From: Streptosporangium roseum DSM 43021
GTDB lineage: Bacteria > Actinomycetota > Actinomycetes > Streptosporangiales > Streptosporangiaceae
Length of the DNA stretch: 64,000 nucleotides
Direction: 5' to 3'
NCBI RefSeq assembly: GCF_000024865.1
Contig: NC_013595.1
Span: forward strand, 2,418,001 to 2,482,000
Below are positions 36,144 to 44,950 of the stretch, piece after piece. Each line of letters starts with the position of its first letter. The stretch's first letter is position 1. The position numbers were made by a program, and so were the translations under genes. The notes beneath the pieces were generated by a model that saw only the letters and a list, made by a program, of their open reading frames with translations, had not been told where the DNA came from and searched no databases.

Positions 36144-36247
36144 CGTTGATCGCGGTCATGTACGGCGCGGCTGATCGCGTGTCATGCACGGCGCGGTTGA
36201 TCGAGGGTCATGCATGGCGCGGCTGATCGCGTGTCATGTACGGCGCC
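36144..36247. repeat. 26-bp tandem repeat, four copies
   Basis: Copies of GCTGATCGCGTGTCATGCAC followed by GGCGCG (with GTTGATCG variants) lie head to tail with period 26. They lie within the 852-bp non-coding stretch between the stressosome operon and hutI. No coding role is seen in either strand. Confidence 0.85.
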
Positions 36248-36299
36248 GCGACGGTGCCCGGCCCGCTCGGACCGGCGGGGAGGGCCGGGGCGCCGCGCC

Positions 36300-36732
36300 C
36301 CTCCGGCCTCTTGTCAGGCTAGGTAGGTCAGGAGTCACATTTCAATGATCGGGCTTGCCGAAGAGGGGCTCCATGGGCTGCACTGATGAAGCGTGAAAAC
36401 CGTACAAAAGCCTCAAAAGTGACAGTGGTCGGCCAAGGTTTGGATTGCTACCATAAGGCAAATCTACCGAGATGTTAGGGTGCAAGTTGTCTCGGAGACT
36501 GCTGTTACAGGTGGTAAAGAAGCGGTCTGAGCTGTGAAGACACACTCGAGGCCGGATGTGACCGTGGAACCGGTGCGCCGGATGTGGTTACGGCGAAGCG
36601 GCGTTCTTCCCAATTAGCCTGTACAGCGAGCTCACTTGTGAAATAACGTAACTGAACTGAAATCGCCTGATCATGATCCCGGCGATACTGTCGCCGCACC
36701 ACGATATGCGGATGAGAGCAGGAGACCCCCCA
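36300..36732. other. AT-richer non-coding leader region before hutI
   Basis: About 430 bp visibly lower in GC than its surroundings, with no credible gene in six frames. One 67-codon antisense frame has uneven composition and no ribosome site. The stretch could hold promoters or an untranslated leader for the small ORF and hutI. I see no known riboswitch. Confidence 0.5.
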
Positions 36733-36858
36733 ATGTCGTCCGGACTCACAACGGACCCGGTGGGCATGGAGCCCGGCAACGGCTGGGTCCGCCCCTCGTG
36801 CCCGGAAGCGGTCTCCCTCCCGATGTCCTCCCCTGCGTACAAGGCGGTGATGCGATGA
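36733..36858 (+). CDS. 41-aa ORF translationally coupled to hutI
   Basis: ATG 36733 has a good ribosome site (AGGAG 8 nt upstream) and reads 41 codons to TGA 36856-36858, which overlaps the hutI ATG as ATGA. The peptide starts MSSGLTTDPVGMEPGNGWVR and ends AYKAVMR; it has one Cys, two Trp-free halves around a single Trp, and no signal peptide. hutI lacks a strong SD of its own, so ribosomes probably reach it from this ORF. No histidine run is present, so classical His attenuation is unlikely. Confidence 0.55.
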   Translation: MSSGLTTDPVGMEPGNGWVRPSCPEAVSLPMSSPAYKAVMR

Positions 36859-38063
36859 CGGTCCGCCTTCTGACCAACATTGGCCGGCTCTGGACCGGCA
36901 ATGACGTGTGCAGCAACGCGGCGATCCTGGTCCACAACGACCGGATCGCGTGGGTCGGCCGTGCGGCGGACCTGCCGCAGAGCGTTCCAGGCGTGGTGGA
37001 CGACATCGTCGATGTCGACCATGTCGAGAACCTGGGCGGCGCGCTGGTCACGCCCGGTCTGATCGACGCTCACACCCACCCGGTCTACGCGGGAAACCGC
37101 TACGCCGAGATGGCGATGCGCTCCGGCGGCTCCACGCCGTCCGCGATCACCGCCGCCGGCGGCGGCATCGGCTCCACCGTCACGGTGACCCGAGGCACCG
37201 ACCCGTGGACCCTGTGCAACGGTGTCCGGGAGCGCCTTCGCGAGTGGCTGCTCAGCGGCACCACCACCGTGGAGGCCAAGACCGGCTACCACCTCACCCG
37301 CGACGGCGAGCTGGCCGACGTGCGACTCCTGCGCGAGCTCGAAAAAGAGCCGATGATGCCGCGCGTGCACGTCACCTTCATGGCCGCGCACGTCGTCCCG
37401 CCGGAATACTTCGGCCGTCAGCGCGACTACGTCGAAGCCGTGGGCGCGTGGTGCGCCGACGCGGCCGCGGCGGGAGCCGACAGCGTCGACGTCTACTGCG
37501 ACGAGGGGCACTTCACCACCGAAGAGGCCCGCTGGGTCCTCGCCTCCGGCCGCAACGTCGGCCTGCTGCCCCGCGTGCACGCCGGCGCCTACAGCCGCCG
37601 CGGCGCCGTCCAGCTCGCGGCCGAGCTCGGCTGCGCCTCCGCCGACCTGCTCCACCACACCTCCGACGAGGACATCTCGATCCTGGCCCGCTACGGCGTC
37701 CCCGCCGTGGTCTGCCCGGGAACCGCCCTCCAGCGCGGCAGCCTGCCACCGGTCCGCCGCATGCTCGCCCAGGGCGTCACGGTGGCACTCGGCAGCGACC
37801 ACAACCCCGGTCACTGCGGAATCACCTCGATGTCCCTGGTCATCAGCCTCGCCGTGGCCGCCTTCGGCATGAGCGTCGGCGACGCGCTCCGTGCCGCGAC
37901 GCTCGGCGGAGCCACCGTCCTCGGCGTTCCCGACCGGGGCGTCCTCGCTCCCGGCCGCCTGGCCGACATCGTCCAGTGGGACGCCGACCACGAAGGCGCC
38001 TTCGCGTGGGCCTTCGGCCTCAAGCCCCGCCGGGTCTGGCGCGGCGGCAACCCCGTCCAGTAG
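36855..38063 (+). CDS. hutI: Imidazolonepropionase
   Basis: 402 residues of the amidohydrolase superfamily. The metal motif is LIDAHTHPVYAGNRYAEMAMRSGG. Further on are TTVEAKTGYHLTRDGEL, the HVTFMAAHVVPPEY His region, VDVYCDEGHFTTEEAR, LLHHTSDEDI, and the distal Asp in ALGSDHNPGHCG. It hydrolyses 4-imidazolone-5-propionate to N-formimino-glutamate in histidine breakdown. No hutU, hutH or formimidoylglutamate gene is in the window, so it stands apart from the rest of the pathway. Confidence 0.93.
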   Translation: MTVRLLTNIGRLWTGNDVCSNAAILVHNDRIAWVGRAADLPQSVPGVVDDIVDVDHVENLGGALVTPGLIDAHTHPVYAGNRYAEMAMRSGGSTPSAITAAGGGIGSTVTVTRGTDPWTLCNGVRERLREWLLSGTTTVEAKTGYHLTRDGELADVRLLRELEKEPMMPRVHVTFMAAHVVPPEYFGRQRDYVEAVGAWCADAAAAGADSVDVYCDEGHFTTEEARWVLASGRNVGLLPRVHAGAYSRRGAVQLAAELGCASADLLHHTSDEDISILARYGVPAVVCPGTALQRGSLPPVRRMLAQGVTVALGSDHNPGHCGITSMSLVISLAVAAFGMSVGDALRAATLGGATVLGVPDRGVLAPGRLADIVQWDADHEGAFAWAFGLKPRRVWRGGNPVQ

Positions 38064-38183
38064 CGGCCGCTGCCCGGTCGCCCGTCAGGGAAGCAGGGGC
38101 GTCCGGCGCGGCCGTGGCACGGAGAGCGACCCGGTGATCACGCATGTCCCGGTTGAGCGATCTCTTCTGGGTAATCTCTGCAT

Positions 38184-39032
38184 ATGTCGCCATCGGTCGC
38201 TGTTGTCACGGACTCCACCGCGTATCTGCCTCGGGAGGAGACCTCTCGCCTGGGGATCGCCACGGTGCCTCTCCAGGTCGTGGTGGGTGGCCGGCCGCTC
38301 GACGACGTGGCGCAGATCGACAGCGCGACGATGAACGACGCGCTCAGGGAGTGGGCCCCGGTGACGACCTCGCGGCCCGCCCCGCAGCGCTTCGCCGACA
38401 TCTACGACGAGGCGGCGGCCCGGGGCGCGGTCGCCGTCGTCTCCATCCACCTGTCGGGGGAGATGTCGGGCACGGTCGAGGCGGCCCGCGCGGGAGCCGA
38501 GGACGCGCTGATCCCGGTCGAGGTCGTCGACAGCAGGTCGATCGCCATGGGCCTGGGGTTCCCCGTCCTCGCGGCGGCCGAAGCCGCGGCCCGGGGCGCG
38601 ACCATGACCGAAGCGGCGGACGCCGCCCGCCGGTGCATGGACTCCACCCGCAGCTTCTTCTACGTCGACACTCTGGAGTACCTGCGCAGGGGAGGCCGTA
38701 TCGGCGCGGCGGCGACCCTGCTCGGATCCGCCTTGATGATCAAACCGCTGTTGCACATCACCGGCGGCGTGATCGTCCCCCTGGAGAAGGTCCGCACCGC
38801 CGCCCGAGCCATCGCCCGCCTCGAGGACCTCGCCGTTCAGGCAGCCGGGACCGGGCCGGTGAACGTCGCCGTCCAGCATCTCGCCGCCTCGTCCCGTGCC
38901 GAGTCCCTGGCCGCACGCCTGCCCCAGCGCATCCCCGGGCTCGTCAAGGTCACCGTGGTCGAGGTCGGCGCGGTCATCGGCGCCCACGCGGGCCCCGGCA
39001 TGCTCGGCCTGACCGTCGCCCCCGCCTCCTGA
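38184..39032 (+). CDS. DegV family fatty-acid-binding protein
   Basis: 282 residues. VAVVTDSTAYLPREE at the N-terminus, VTTSRPAPQRFADIYDEA with the T-S-x-P ligand-binding motif, VVSIHLSGEMSGTVEAA, and VDTLEYLRRGGRIGAAATLLGSALMIKPLLHI. DegV/FakB proteins hold a fatty acid for the FakA kinase. In actinomycetes this gene commonly precedes comEA, as here. The gap 38064-38183 shows only promoter-size sequence. Confidence 0.92.
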   Translation: MSPSVAVVTDSTAYLPREETSRLGIATVPLQVVVGGRPLDDVAQIDSATMNDALREWAPVTTSRPAPQRFADIYDEAAARGAVAVVSIHLSGEMSGTVEAARAGAEDALIPVEVVDSRSIAMGLGFPVLAAAEAAARGATMTEAADAARRCMDSTRSFFYVDTLEYLRRGGRIGAAATLLGSALMIKPLLHITGGVIVPLEKVRTAARAIARLEDLAVQAAGTGPVNVAVQHLAASSRAESLAARLPQRIPGLVKVTVVEVGAVIGAHAGPGMLGLTVAPAS

Positions 39033-39143
39033 CGCGCCGCCCCTTCCCTTCCCCCGGTCCTCCGGCTTTCCTCTACTCCTCCGGTCCTTCCGCTGCCCCT
39101 CAGGTCTTTCCTGGCCACGCCCAGTGGCGTGGTGTACGAGTAT

Positions 39144-39196
39144 CCGGTGCCGGTGCCGGTGCCGGTGCCGGTGCCGGTGCTGGTGCTGGTGGCGGG
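39144..39196. repeat. GGTGCC hexanucleotide repeat
   Basis: GGTGCC is repeated about six times, then drifts to GGTGCT copies. It is a simple-sequence tract in the 963-bp gap between degV and comEA, which holds no gene. Confidence 0.9.
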
Positions 39197-39238
39197 GCTG
39201 AGGTCGGGGTCGATCGCCGTCAAACAGCGAGGCTTCGC

Positions 39239-39791
39239 CGGGGTGGAAGGTCAAAAGCGCAGCGAGGGGTGGGTGGCGTGGCCCGGGGGCCGGCCCATCC
39301 GCGCGGCGCCGTACGGGGTAGAAGGTCAAAAGCGCAGCGAGGGGCGGGTGGGGTGGCCGGGGCCGCTGCTTCCGTGCGGGCCGGTGTCTCGTGGTCCGGG
39401 GGGCGGCGCTCAGGAGGGGCCGGTCGATGGGCGGGTGGAAAGGCCTGGTGAGGGGGCGGTGGTGGGCCGGGCGAGGCGGAGTAGGCGCCGATGAGCCCCG
39501 GGAGCGGCAGTGATCAGAGGTTTTCCTTGATCTGTTGGGATTGGGCGTCCTGTGGCACGCCCAATCCCAACAGATCAAGGAAAACCCCGCGCCGCCCCCT
39601 CCCAGCGCAGCGGGGAGCATTCCGTACGGCGTCGCGCGGATGGGCCGGTGCCCGGCCACCCCACCCACCCCTTGCTGCGCTTTGATCTTCCATTCCGTAC
39701 GGCGTCGCGCGGATGGGCCGGTGCCCGGCCACCCCACCCACCCCTCGCCGCGCTTTTGACCTTCCACCCCGTACGGCGCCGCACAGATGGA
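39239..39791. repeat. Large inverted array of ~74-bp intergenic repeats
   Basis: Two direct copies of a ~74-bp unit (GGTGGAAGGTCAAAAGCGCA onward, starting 39242 and 39317) face two inverted copies (starting 39619 and 39692, period 73) plus a partial third. All carry the GTACGGCGTCGCGCGGATGG end. The two halves can pair with each other around the 30-bp palindrome at 39519-39586. Confidence 0.85.
39519..39586. terminator. Perfect 30-bp inverted repeat
   Basis: Arms 39519-39548 and 39557-39586 are perfect complements, with an 8-nt loop (CCTGTGGC). The outer end has TTTT/AAAA, so both strands could give a hairpin followed by U residues. It may serve as a bidirectional terminator or be the core of a mobile intergenic element. 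Confidence 0.65.
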
Positions 39792-39995
39792 CGCTTCCTG
39801 GGGCGGAGCGGAGGTGAACGGGCGCCGCTACCGCCGCCCGCCGCCCGGGGGAACCCGTACACCACGTCCATGGACGCGACCGTCTTTTTCCTCTGACACG
39901 ACTTGTCCACAGGTCCGCCGCAGGCTCGGAGAGGTTGTCCACAGAGCCGCATTCGGCCAAGAACGGCCCGGTGACGTCGCCGTAGCGTCCTGGTC

Positions 39996-41012
39996 GTGCG
40001 GACCACAGATCAGGCCACCGAGCGGTTCCGGGCCGAGTCACGGCTGCGGGTGCTGACGGCGTTCGACACCTCCGATCCCGCGCCGCCGCCCCTCCCGCCC
40101 CCACTCCCACTACGCCCAGCCCACCAAGCCCTTCCCACCCACCCTGGTAGTTCCGCCCGCCCGAATGGCCTGGTCCATCCGGATGGTTCCGCCCGCCCGG
40201 ATGGCTTCGCCCGTCTGGATGGCTCCACTCGCATGGATGGTCCGGTCAATCCGGATGATTCGGCGCGCTTCGACGGTCCCGCCGCCCGGATGCGCTCCAC
40301 GCCGGTTCCGCCCTCCTTCGAGGCCCTCCGTACGGCTGTCGCCGCCCAGGCCCCCCTGCTCGCCCCGGGGCGTCCGGGCCTGCGCCTGCTCCTCCTCATC
40401 GCCCTGATCGCGGTCGTGACCGGTGGTGTCCATGCCTGGCGATCCCAGCCGGAGCCCGAGCCCCTGCCCCCACCCGTCTCCGGTTCCTCCCCTCTGACGC
40501 CGGCCTCCCCCCTTTCCTCGCAGTCCGGCTCCCCACAGCCTGGTTCTGCGCGGTTCGGTTCTGCGCAGTCCGGTCCCTCGCGGGCTGGCCCCCTCATCGA
40601 GGTCACCGTCCACGTCACCGGCAAGGTCCGCCGCCCGGGAGTGATCACTCTGCCCACCGGCTCCCGGATCACCGACGCGGTCCAAGCCGCCGGGGGCGTC
40701 CGCAAGGGGGCCGCCACCGGCCCCCTCAACCTCGCCCGCAAGCTCGTCGACGGCGAACAGATCGTCGTGGGCGCCCCTGCTCCCGCCGCTGCGGCCCCTC
40801 TCATGGCCGATCCCGCTCCGGTCGTCCTCGACCTCAACACCGCGACCCCGGAGCAGCTCGAACAGTTGCCCGGTGTCGGCGAGGTGCTCGCCCGCCGCAT
40901 CGTCGAATACCGCGACGGCCATGGCGGCTTCCGCACGGTCGAGCAGCTCCGCGAGGTCAGTGGCATCGGCGATCGAAAGTACGCCGAGATCAGAGAGAAG
41001 GTCCACGTTTGA
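39996..41012 (+). CDS. comEA: ComEA DNA-uptake protein with N-terminal hexapeptide repeat
   Basis: 338 residues from GTG. Residues 1-129 are cytoplasmic and contain seven 6-residue repeats (55-96: RPNGLV, HPDGSA, RPDGFA, RLDGST, RMDGPV, NPDDSA, RFDGPA). One membrane helix lies at ~130-146, a Ser/Pro linker follows, then an SLBB domain (IEVTVHVTGKVRRPGVITLP) and a helix-hairpin-helix pair (LDLNTATPEQLEQLPGVGEVLARRIVEYR, EVSGIGDRKYAEI) that binds DNA. It works with ComEC. Its TGA overlaps the end of the inserted IS element. Confidence 0.93.
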   Translation: MRTTDQATERFRAESRLRVLTAFDTSDPAPPPLPPPLPLRPAHQALPTHPGSSARPNGLVHPDGSARPDGFARLDGSTRMDGPVNPDDSARFDGPAARMRSTPVPPSFEALRTAVAAQAPLLAPGRPGLRLLLLIALIAVVTGGVHAWRSQPEPEPLPPPVSGSSPLTPASPLSSQSGSPQPGSARFGSAQSGPSRAGPLIEVTVHVTGKVRRPGVITLPTGSRITDAVQAAGGVRKGAATGPLNLARKLVDGEQIVVGAPAPAAAAPLMADPAPVVLDLNTATPEQLEQLPGVGEVLARRIVEYRDGHGGFRTVEQLREVSGIGDRKYAEIREKVHV

Positions 41013-41240
41013 CTTCCTTCCCACGGCTGAAGCCGAGGGATTCCCACCCTCACAGGTCGGATTTCCTGCTTCACCGCCAGTCGCCCGCCAGGCTCGCGCC
41101 TTTGAGGTCTTACACCGGCTCCACAGGCGTTTCACCTCTCCGCCAGCCCGGCGGCGAGGATGTTCCTGGCGGCGTTCACATCCCGGTCGTGGGCGGCGCC
41201 GCAAGCCGCGCATACCCACTCCCGCACCTCCAACGGCATT
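41011..41240 (-). ncRNA. Probable omega RNA (reRNA) of the IS element
   Basis: In TnpB elements the guide RNA overlaps the tnpB 3' end and the right end. This segment covers the tnpB tail and the hairpin CCCACGGCT-GA-AGCCGAGGG (one mismatch). The guide would be read into the flank, here the comEA 3' end. Its presence is inferred from family architecture only. Confidence 0.4.
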
Positions 41241-42277
41241 CAGGAGGCGATGGTGCCGCAGGCCGAGCAGAGCTTGGAGGAGGGAAACCAGCGGTCGACG
41301 ACCACCAGTTGTCGGCCGTACCAGGCGGCTTTGTACTCCAGCATGGTCCGCACCTGCCGCCAGGAAGCATCCGAGATGGCGCGGGCCAGGCGGTGGTTCT
41401 TCACCAGGTTGCGGACGGTGAGGTCCTCGATCGCGATCACTTGGTTCTCGCGGACGATCGAGGTGGTGAGCTTGTGCAGGTGGTCCCGCCTGCGGTCGGT
41501 GATCCGAGCGTGGACCCGCGCGACCCGCACCCGCGCCTTGGCCCGGTTGCTGGAGCCCCGCTCTTTACGGGCCAGGGCGCGTTGCGCGCGGGCCAGCCGG
41601 GCGCGGTCGGCGCGTTCGTGACGGGGGTTGGCGACCTTCCCAGCGGCGTCGCTGACGCCGGGGATCGGCCGCGACAGGGTGAGCAGGGAGGTGATCCCGG
41701 CGTCGAGGCCGACCACGCCGTCGGCCGGGTCCAGCGGGCGGATCGTGTCCTCGCACAGGATGGAGACCGACCACCGCCCGGCCGCGTCCCTGCTCACGGT
41801 CACCGTGGACGGCTGCGCCCCTTCGGGCAGCGGCCGCGACCACACGATGTCCAGCGGGCCGGCCGTCTTGGCCAGGGTCAGCCGCCCGTCGCGCCAGGTG
41901 AACGCCGAACGGGTGTACTCGGCCGACAGCCGGGACCTCTTGCGGGACTTGAACCGCGGATAGGCGGCCCGTTTGGCGAAGAAGTTGGTGAACGCCGATT
42001 GCAGGTGGCGCAGGGCCTGCTGCAACGGCACCGACGACACCTCACCCAAGAACGCCAGCTCCTGGGTGCGCTTCCACGCGGTGAGCATGGCCGACGACTC
42101 CCCGTAGGAGACACGGCGTTCGTGGAGGGCGTGGGCGCGGCTGCGCTCTTCGAGGGCCTTGTTGTAGACCAGGCGGGCACAGCCGAAGGTCCGGGCAAGC
42201 CGCTCGGCCTGCTCGGGGGTCGGATAGAAGCGGTACGTGAACGCCCGCTTCACACCCTGAGCCACGGCACACATCAT
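41132..42277 (-). pseudogene. tnpB: TnpB, interrupted by an in-frame TGA
   Basis: 381 codons. An OrfB N-terminal helix-turn-helix (KRAFTYRFYPTPEQAERLARTFGCARLVYN) and a RuvC-like nuclease with D192 (VVGLDAG) and E284 (AIEDLTVRN). The zinc ribbon starts at C337-C340 (KLCSACG), then codon 346 is TGA (41242-41240). The frame is intact afterwards: MPLEVREWVCAACGAAHDRD, NAARNILAAGLAER, ending at 41132. The third catalytic Asp (HDRD) and the second Cys pair (C356, C359) lie beyond the stop, so the truncated 345-aa product should be inactive. A single nonsense change explains this. Confidence 0.85.
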
Positions 42278-42416
42278 GACGCAGCACGGCCGGCACCGTA
42301 CGCGTGTTCGAGAAAATCCCATGCGGCGCTGTGCCGCGTTTCTTCCTCGGGACTGAAGCCCGGGGCGTCCACGCTCAAGGAGATTTGATGACTCCGCGCC
42401 TCCCGGAGGCAGGGCG

Positions 42417-44813
42417 ATGAGCCGGTTCGGCGCCGCCTCCGCGCTCCGCGACGACGGCGCGACCGAGAGAGGCCTGAGCGCGTACGCCCTCCATCTGGTT
42501 CTGCCCGCCCTCGTCGCCTGGACGACCGCTCTCATCCTGCTGGGCTGCCCGTCCTGGACGGGCGCCCTGGTGGCCGCGCTCGCAGCCGCGGGCGCGCTCT
42601 CCGCGGCCGTGCTGGTCCCCGCCGGCGGGATCGCCGGCTGGCGCAACGTGGTGATCGCGGTGCTGGGGTGCGCGGCGGCCGTGGCCGGGACGGTGGCCTT
42701 CCGGCTGCACGCGGTCAGTGCCGGGCCGGTGGCCGAGCTGGTGGAGAAACGCGCTTCGACGGTGATGGAGGCAGTGGTGACGGGCGATCCCCGGGAGCCG
42801 GCGCAGCGCGGAGGGCCGTTCCGGAGGGATAGTTTCGTGGTGCCCGCGCGGATCGAGGCGATCGGGACGGGGCCGGGCAGGGTGACGTTGCAGGCTCCGG
42901 TGGTGATGCTCGCTTCGGGAGGGGAGTGGCGGACCCTGCTGCCGAGCCAGCGGATCGCCGTCCAGGGCCGGTTCGGCCCGGCCGACTCCGGCGAGCTGCT
43001 CGCGGCGGTGGTGCTGGTACGGGGGCCGCCGCGAGTCCTGGACGGGCCCTCATGGGCGCAGCGTACGGCCGGGGCGCTCCGGTCAGGGCTGCGGGAGGCC
43101 GCCGATGTGCTGCCACCGCTCCAGCGAGGGCTGCTGCCGGGGCTCGTCGTCGGCGACGTCTCCCGCATGGACGGACAGGTCAGAGCCGACTTCAAGGAGG
43201 CCGGGCTCAGCCATCTCACCGCGGTCTCCGGAGCCAACCTGGCGATCATGGCAGGGGCGGCGGTCGCGGTGGGCCGGACCGCGGGGCTGCCTCTCGCGGC
43301 CCGGGCGGCGCTGGCGGTTTTCGCCATGCTCGCCTTCGCGCTCGTCGCCCGCCCGTCGCCCAGCGTGCTCCGGGCGCTTCTGATGGGCACCGTCGCCGCC
43401 GTGGCGCTCGGTACGGGCCGTTCGCGTGACGGTGTCACCGCCCTGTCGGCGACCGTCCTGGGGCTGATCCTTTTCGACCCCGCTCTCGCCAGGTCCTACG
43501 GCTTCGCCCTGTCGGTCTGCGCCACGGGCGGCATCCTGGTCCTCGCTCCCCGCTGGCGGGACCGGCTCGCGACACGGATGCCCCGCTGGGCGGCCGAGGC
43601 GATCGCCGTGCCCGCGGCGGCCCAGGCCGCCGTCACCCCGGTGCTGGTCCTGATGTCCGGGCAGCTCGCACCGGTGGCGATCCCCGCCAACCTGCTGGCG
43701 GGGCCTGCGGTCGCACCCGCCACCCTGCTCGGATCCGTCGCGGCGCTGGTCGCCCCCCTGCACATGGGGCTCGCCCGGTTGCTGATCCATCCGGCGGGCC
43801 TCGCCGCCGGATGGATCATCGAGGTGGCGGAGCACGCCGCCGGGACGCCCCTGGCGGTGATTCCGTGGCCGGGCGGCGTCGCCGGGCTGATCGCCCTGGC
43901 CGTCGCGGTCCCGGTCGCCATCCTGGTGCTGCGCCGCCGGTGGTCACGGCGGATCGCCCTGGCCGTGGCGGCCGGAGCGATCGTCGCCGTCACCATGGCG
44001 GAGCCGATCGTGGCCCGCTGGCCGCCCAGGGACTGGCTGCTGGTCGCCTGTGACGTCGGCCAGGGAGACGCGTTGCTGGTCGCCGCCGGGCCGGGGAGGG
44101 CGGTGGTGGTGGACGCGGGGCCCGACCCGGTGCTGATGGACCGGTGTCTGCGGTCCATGGGGATCCGGGAGGTGCCGCTGGTCATCCTCACCCATCCACA
44201 CTTCGACCATGTCGGCGGGCTGGAAGGGATCTTCCGGGGGCGCGGGGTGGGAGCGGTGGTGGTGACCCCGCACGGGGGCGCGGAGCGGGAGAACGTCAGG
44301 CTGAGCGGAGACCTCGCCCGCCGCCGGGTCGTCGAGTGGGCGGCGCGGCCAGGTGCGAGCTGGCGGTTCGGCCCCTCCGAGCTCACGATCATCGCTCCGC
44401 GGGCCGAGACACCTCCGGAGGGGCGCGGGGAGGGGGCGGTCGTCAACAACGCCAGCGTCGTAGTGCATGTGCGCTGGGCGGCCGGGACGGCGTTGCTCAG
44501 CGGCGACATCGAGACCGAGGCCCAGTCGGAGCTGCTCCGGCGAGGTTTCCCGCCGGCCGACATCCTCAAGGTCCCCCATCACGGATCGGCTGGACACGAC
44601 CCCGGCTTCTTCGCCGCCACCGGCGCCCGCGCCGCTTTGATCAGCGTCGGGGCGGACAACGACTACGGCCATCCCGCCCCGTCGACCCTGGCCCGGCTGA
44701 ACAGACTCGGCGTGCGGGTCTACCGGACGGACCTGTCGGGAGCCCTCGCCGTGGTGGCCCGTGCGGGAGGACTGGCCGTCATCCCCCGGGGGCGCTCTGG
44801 CCGGGGCGGGTGA
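42417..44813 (+). CDS. comEC: ComEC DNA-uptake channel protein
   Basis: 798 residues. N-terminal DUF4131-like soluble/membrane part (residues ~15-220), the Competence membrane domain (GLLPGLVVGDVSRMDGQVRADFKEAGLSHLTAVSGANLAIMAG onward, ~10 helices), and a C-terminal metallo-beta-lactamase domain (VACDVGQGDALLV, LTHPHFDHVGG, VPHHGSAG). It forms the membrane channel through which one DNA strand enters. A GGAGG 9 nt before the ATG survives the IS insertion. The IS might weaken read-through from comEA. Confidence 0.94.
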   Translation: MSRFGAASALRDDGATERGLSAYALHLVLPALVAWTTALILLGCPSWTGALVAALAAAGALSAAVLVPAGGIAGWRNVVIAVLGCAAAVAGTVAFRLHAVSAGPVAELVEKRASTVMEAVVTGDPREPAQRGGPFRRDSFVVPARIEAIGTGPGRVTLQAPVVMLASGGEWRTLLPSQRIAVQGRFGPADSGELLAAVVLVRGPPRVLDGPSWAQRTAGALRSGLREAADVLPPLQRGLLPGLVVGDVSRMDGQVRADFKEAGLSHLTAVSGANLAIMAGAAVAVGRTAGLPLAARAALAVFAMLAFALVARPSPSVLRALLMGTVAAVALGTGRSRDGVTALSATVLGLILFDPALARSYGFALSVCATGGILVLAPRWRDRLATRMPRWAAEAIAVPAAAQAAVTPVLVLMSGQLAPVAIPANLLAGPAVAPATLLGSVAALVAPLHMGLARLLIHPAGLAAGWIIEVAEHAAGTPLAVIPWPGGVAGLIALAVAVPVAILVLRRRWSRRIALAVAAGAIVAVTMAEPIVARWPPRDWLLVACDVGQGDALLVAAGPGRAVVVDAGPDPVLMDRCLRSMGIREVPLVILTHPHFDHVGGLEGIFRGRGVGAVVVTPHGGAERENVRLSGDLARRRVVEWAARPGASWRFGPSELTIIAPRAETPPEGRGEGAVVNNASVVVHVRWAAGTALLSGDIETEAQSELLRRGFPPADILKVPHHGSAGHDPGFFAATGARAALISVGADNDYGHPAPSTLARLNRLGVRVYRTDLSGALAVVARAGGLAVIPRGRSGRGG

Positions 44814-44835
44814 TCGCGCGGGGTCCTGACGGCGG

Positions 44836-44950
44836 ATGACGACGACGGAACCCAGTCTCAATGAGACGACGACGGAACCCAGTCTCAATGAGACGACGAC
44901 GGAACCGAATCTCAACGGGACGACGACGGAACCCAGTCTCAACGGGATGA
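44836..44950 (+). repeat. 27-bp tandem repeat encoding a 9-residue unit
   Basis: ACGACGACGGAACCCAGTCT followed by CAATGAG is repeated four times, period 27, starting 23 bp after the comEC stop. It stays in frame in an ORF from ATG 44836 to 45069 (77 aa: TTTEPSLNE four times, then an unrelated Arg-rich tail). There is no convincing SD. The rest of the gap to 45209 shows promoter-like sequence only. Confidence 0.8.

Larger units (their letters stand above)
41009..42388 (-). mobile_element. IS200/IS605-type (IS1341-like) element, tnpB only
   Basis: Lies between comEA and comEC. The right end, on the minus strand, reads TCAA at 41012-41009, the typical right-end tetranucleotide of the family, with a subterminal hairpin (41020-41039). 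The left end has a hairpin CCTCGGG-N7-CCCGGGG at 42345-42365; the exact left border near 42388 is estimated. No tnpA is present, so it can only move with a helper. It separates two genes that are normally adjacent. Confidence 0.75.

Noticed and set aside
36342..36545. 67-codon minus-strand ORF before hutI
   Set aside because: No ribosome site, no recognisable domain, and it sits in an AT-richer gap where chance frames are expected.
39519..39586. Insertion sequence termini
   Set aside because: The arms are separated by only 8 bp and enclose no gene, so they are a hairpin, not the two ends of an IS.
41240..43438. 732-codon frame that appears to fuse TnpB with a longer N-terminal part
   Set aside because: The extra part is antisense to comEC and Thr/Ser/Arg-rich; TnpB itself begins at about 42277.
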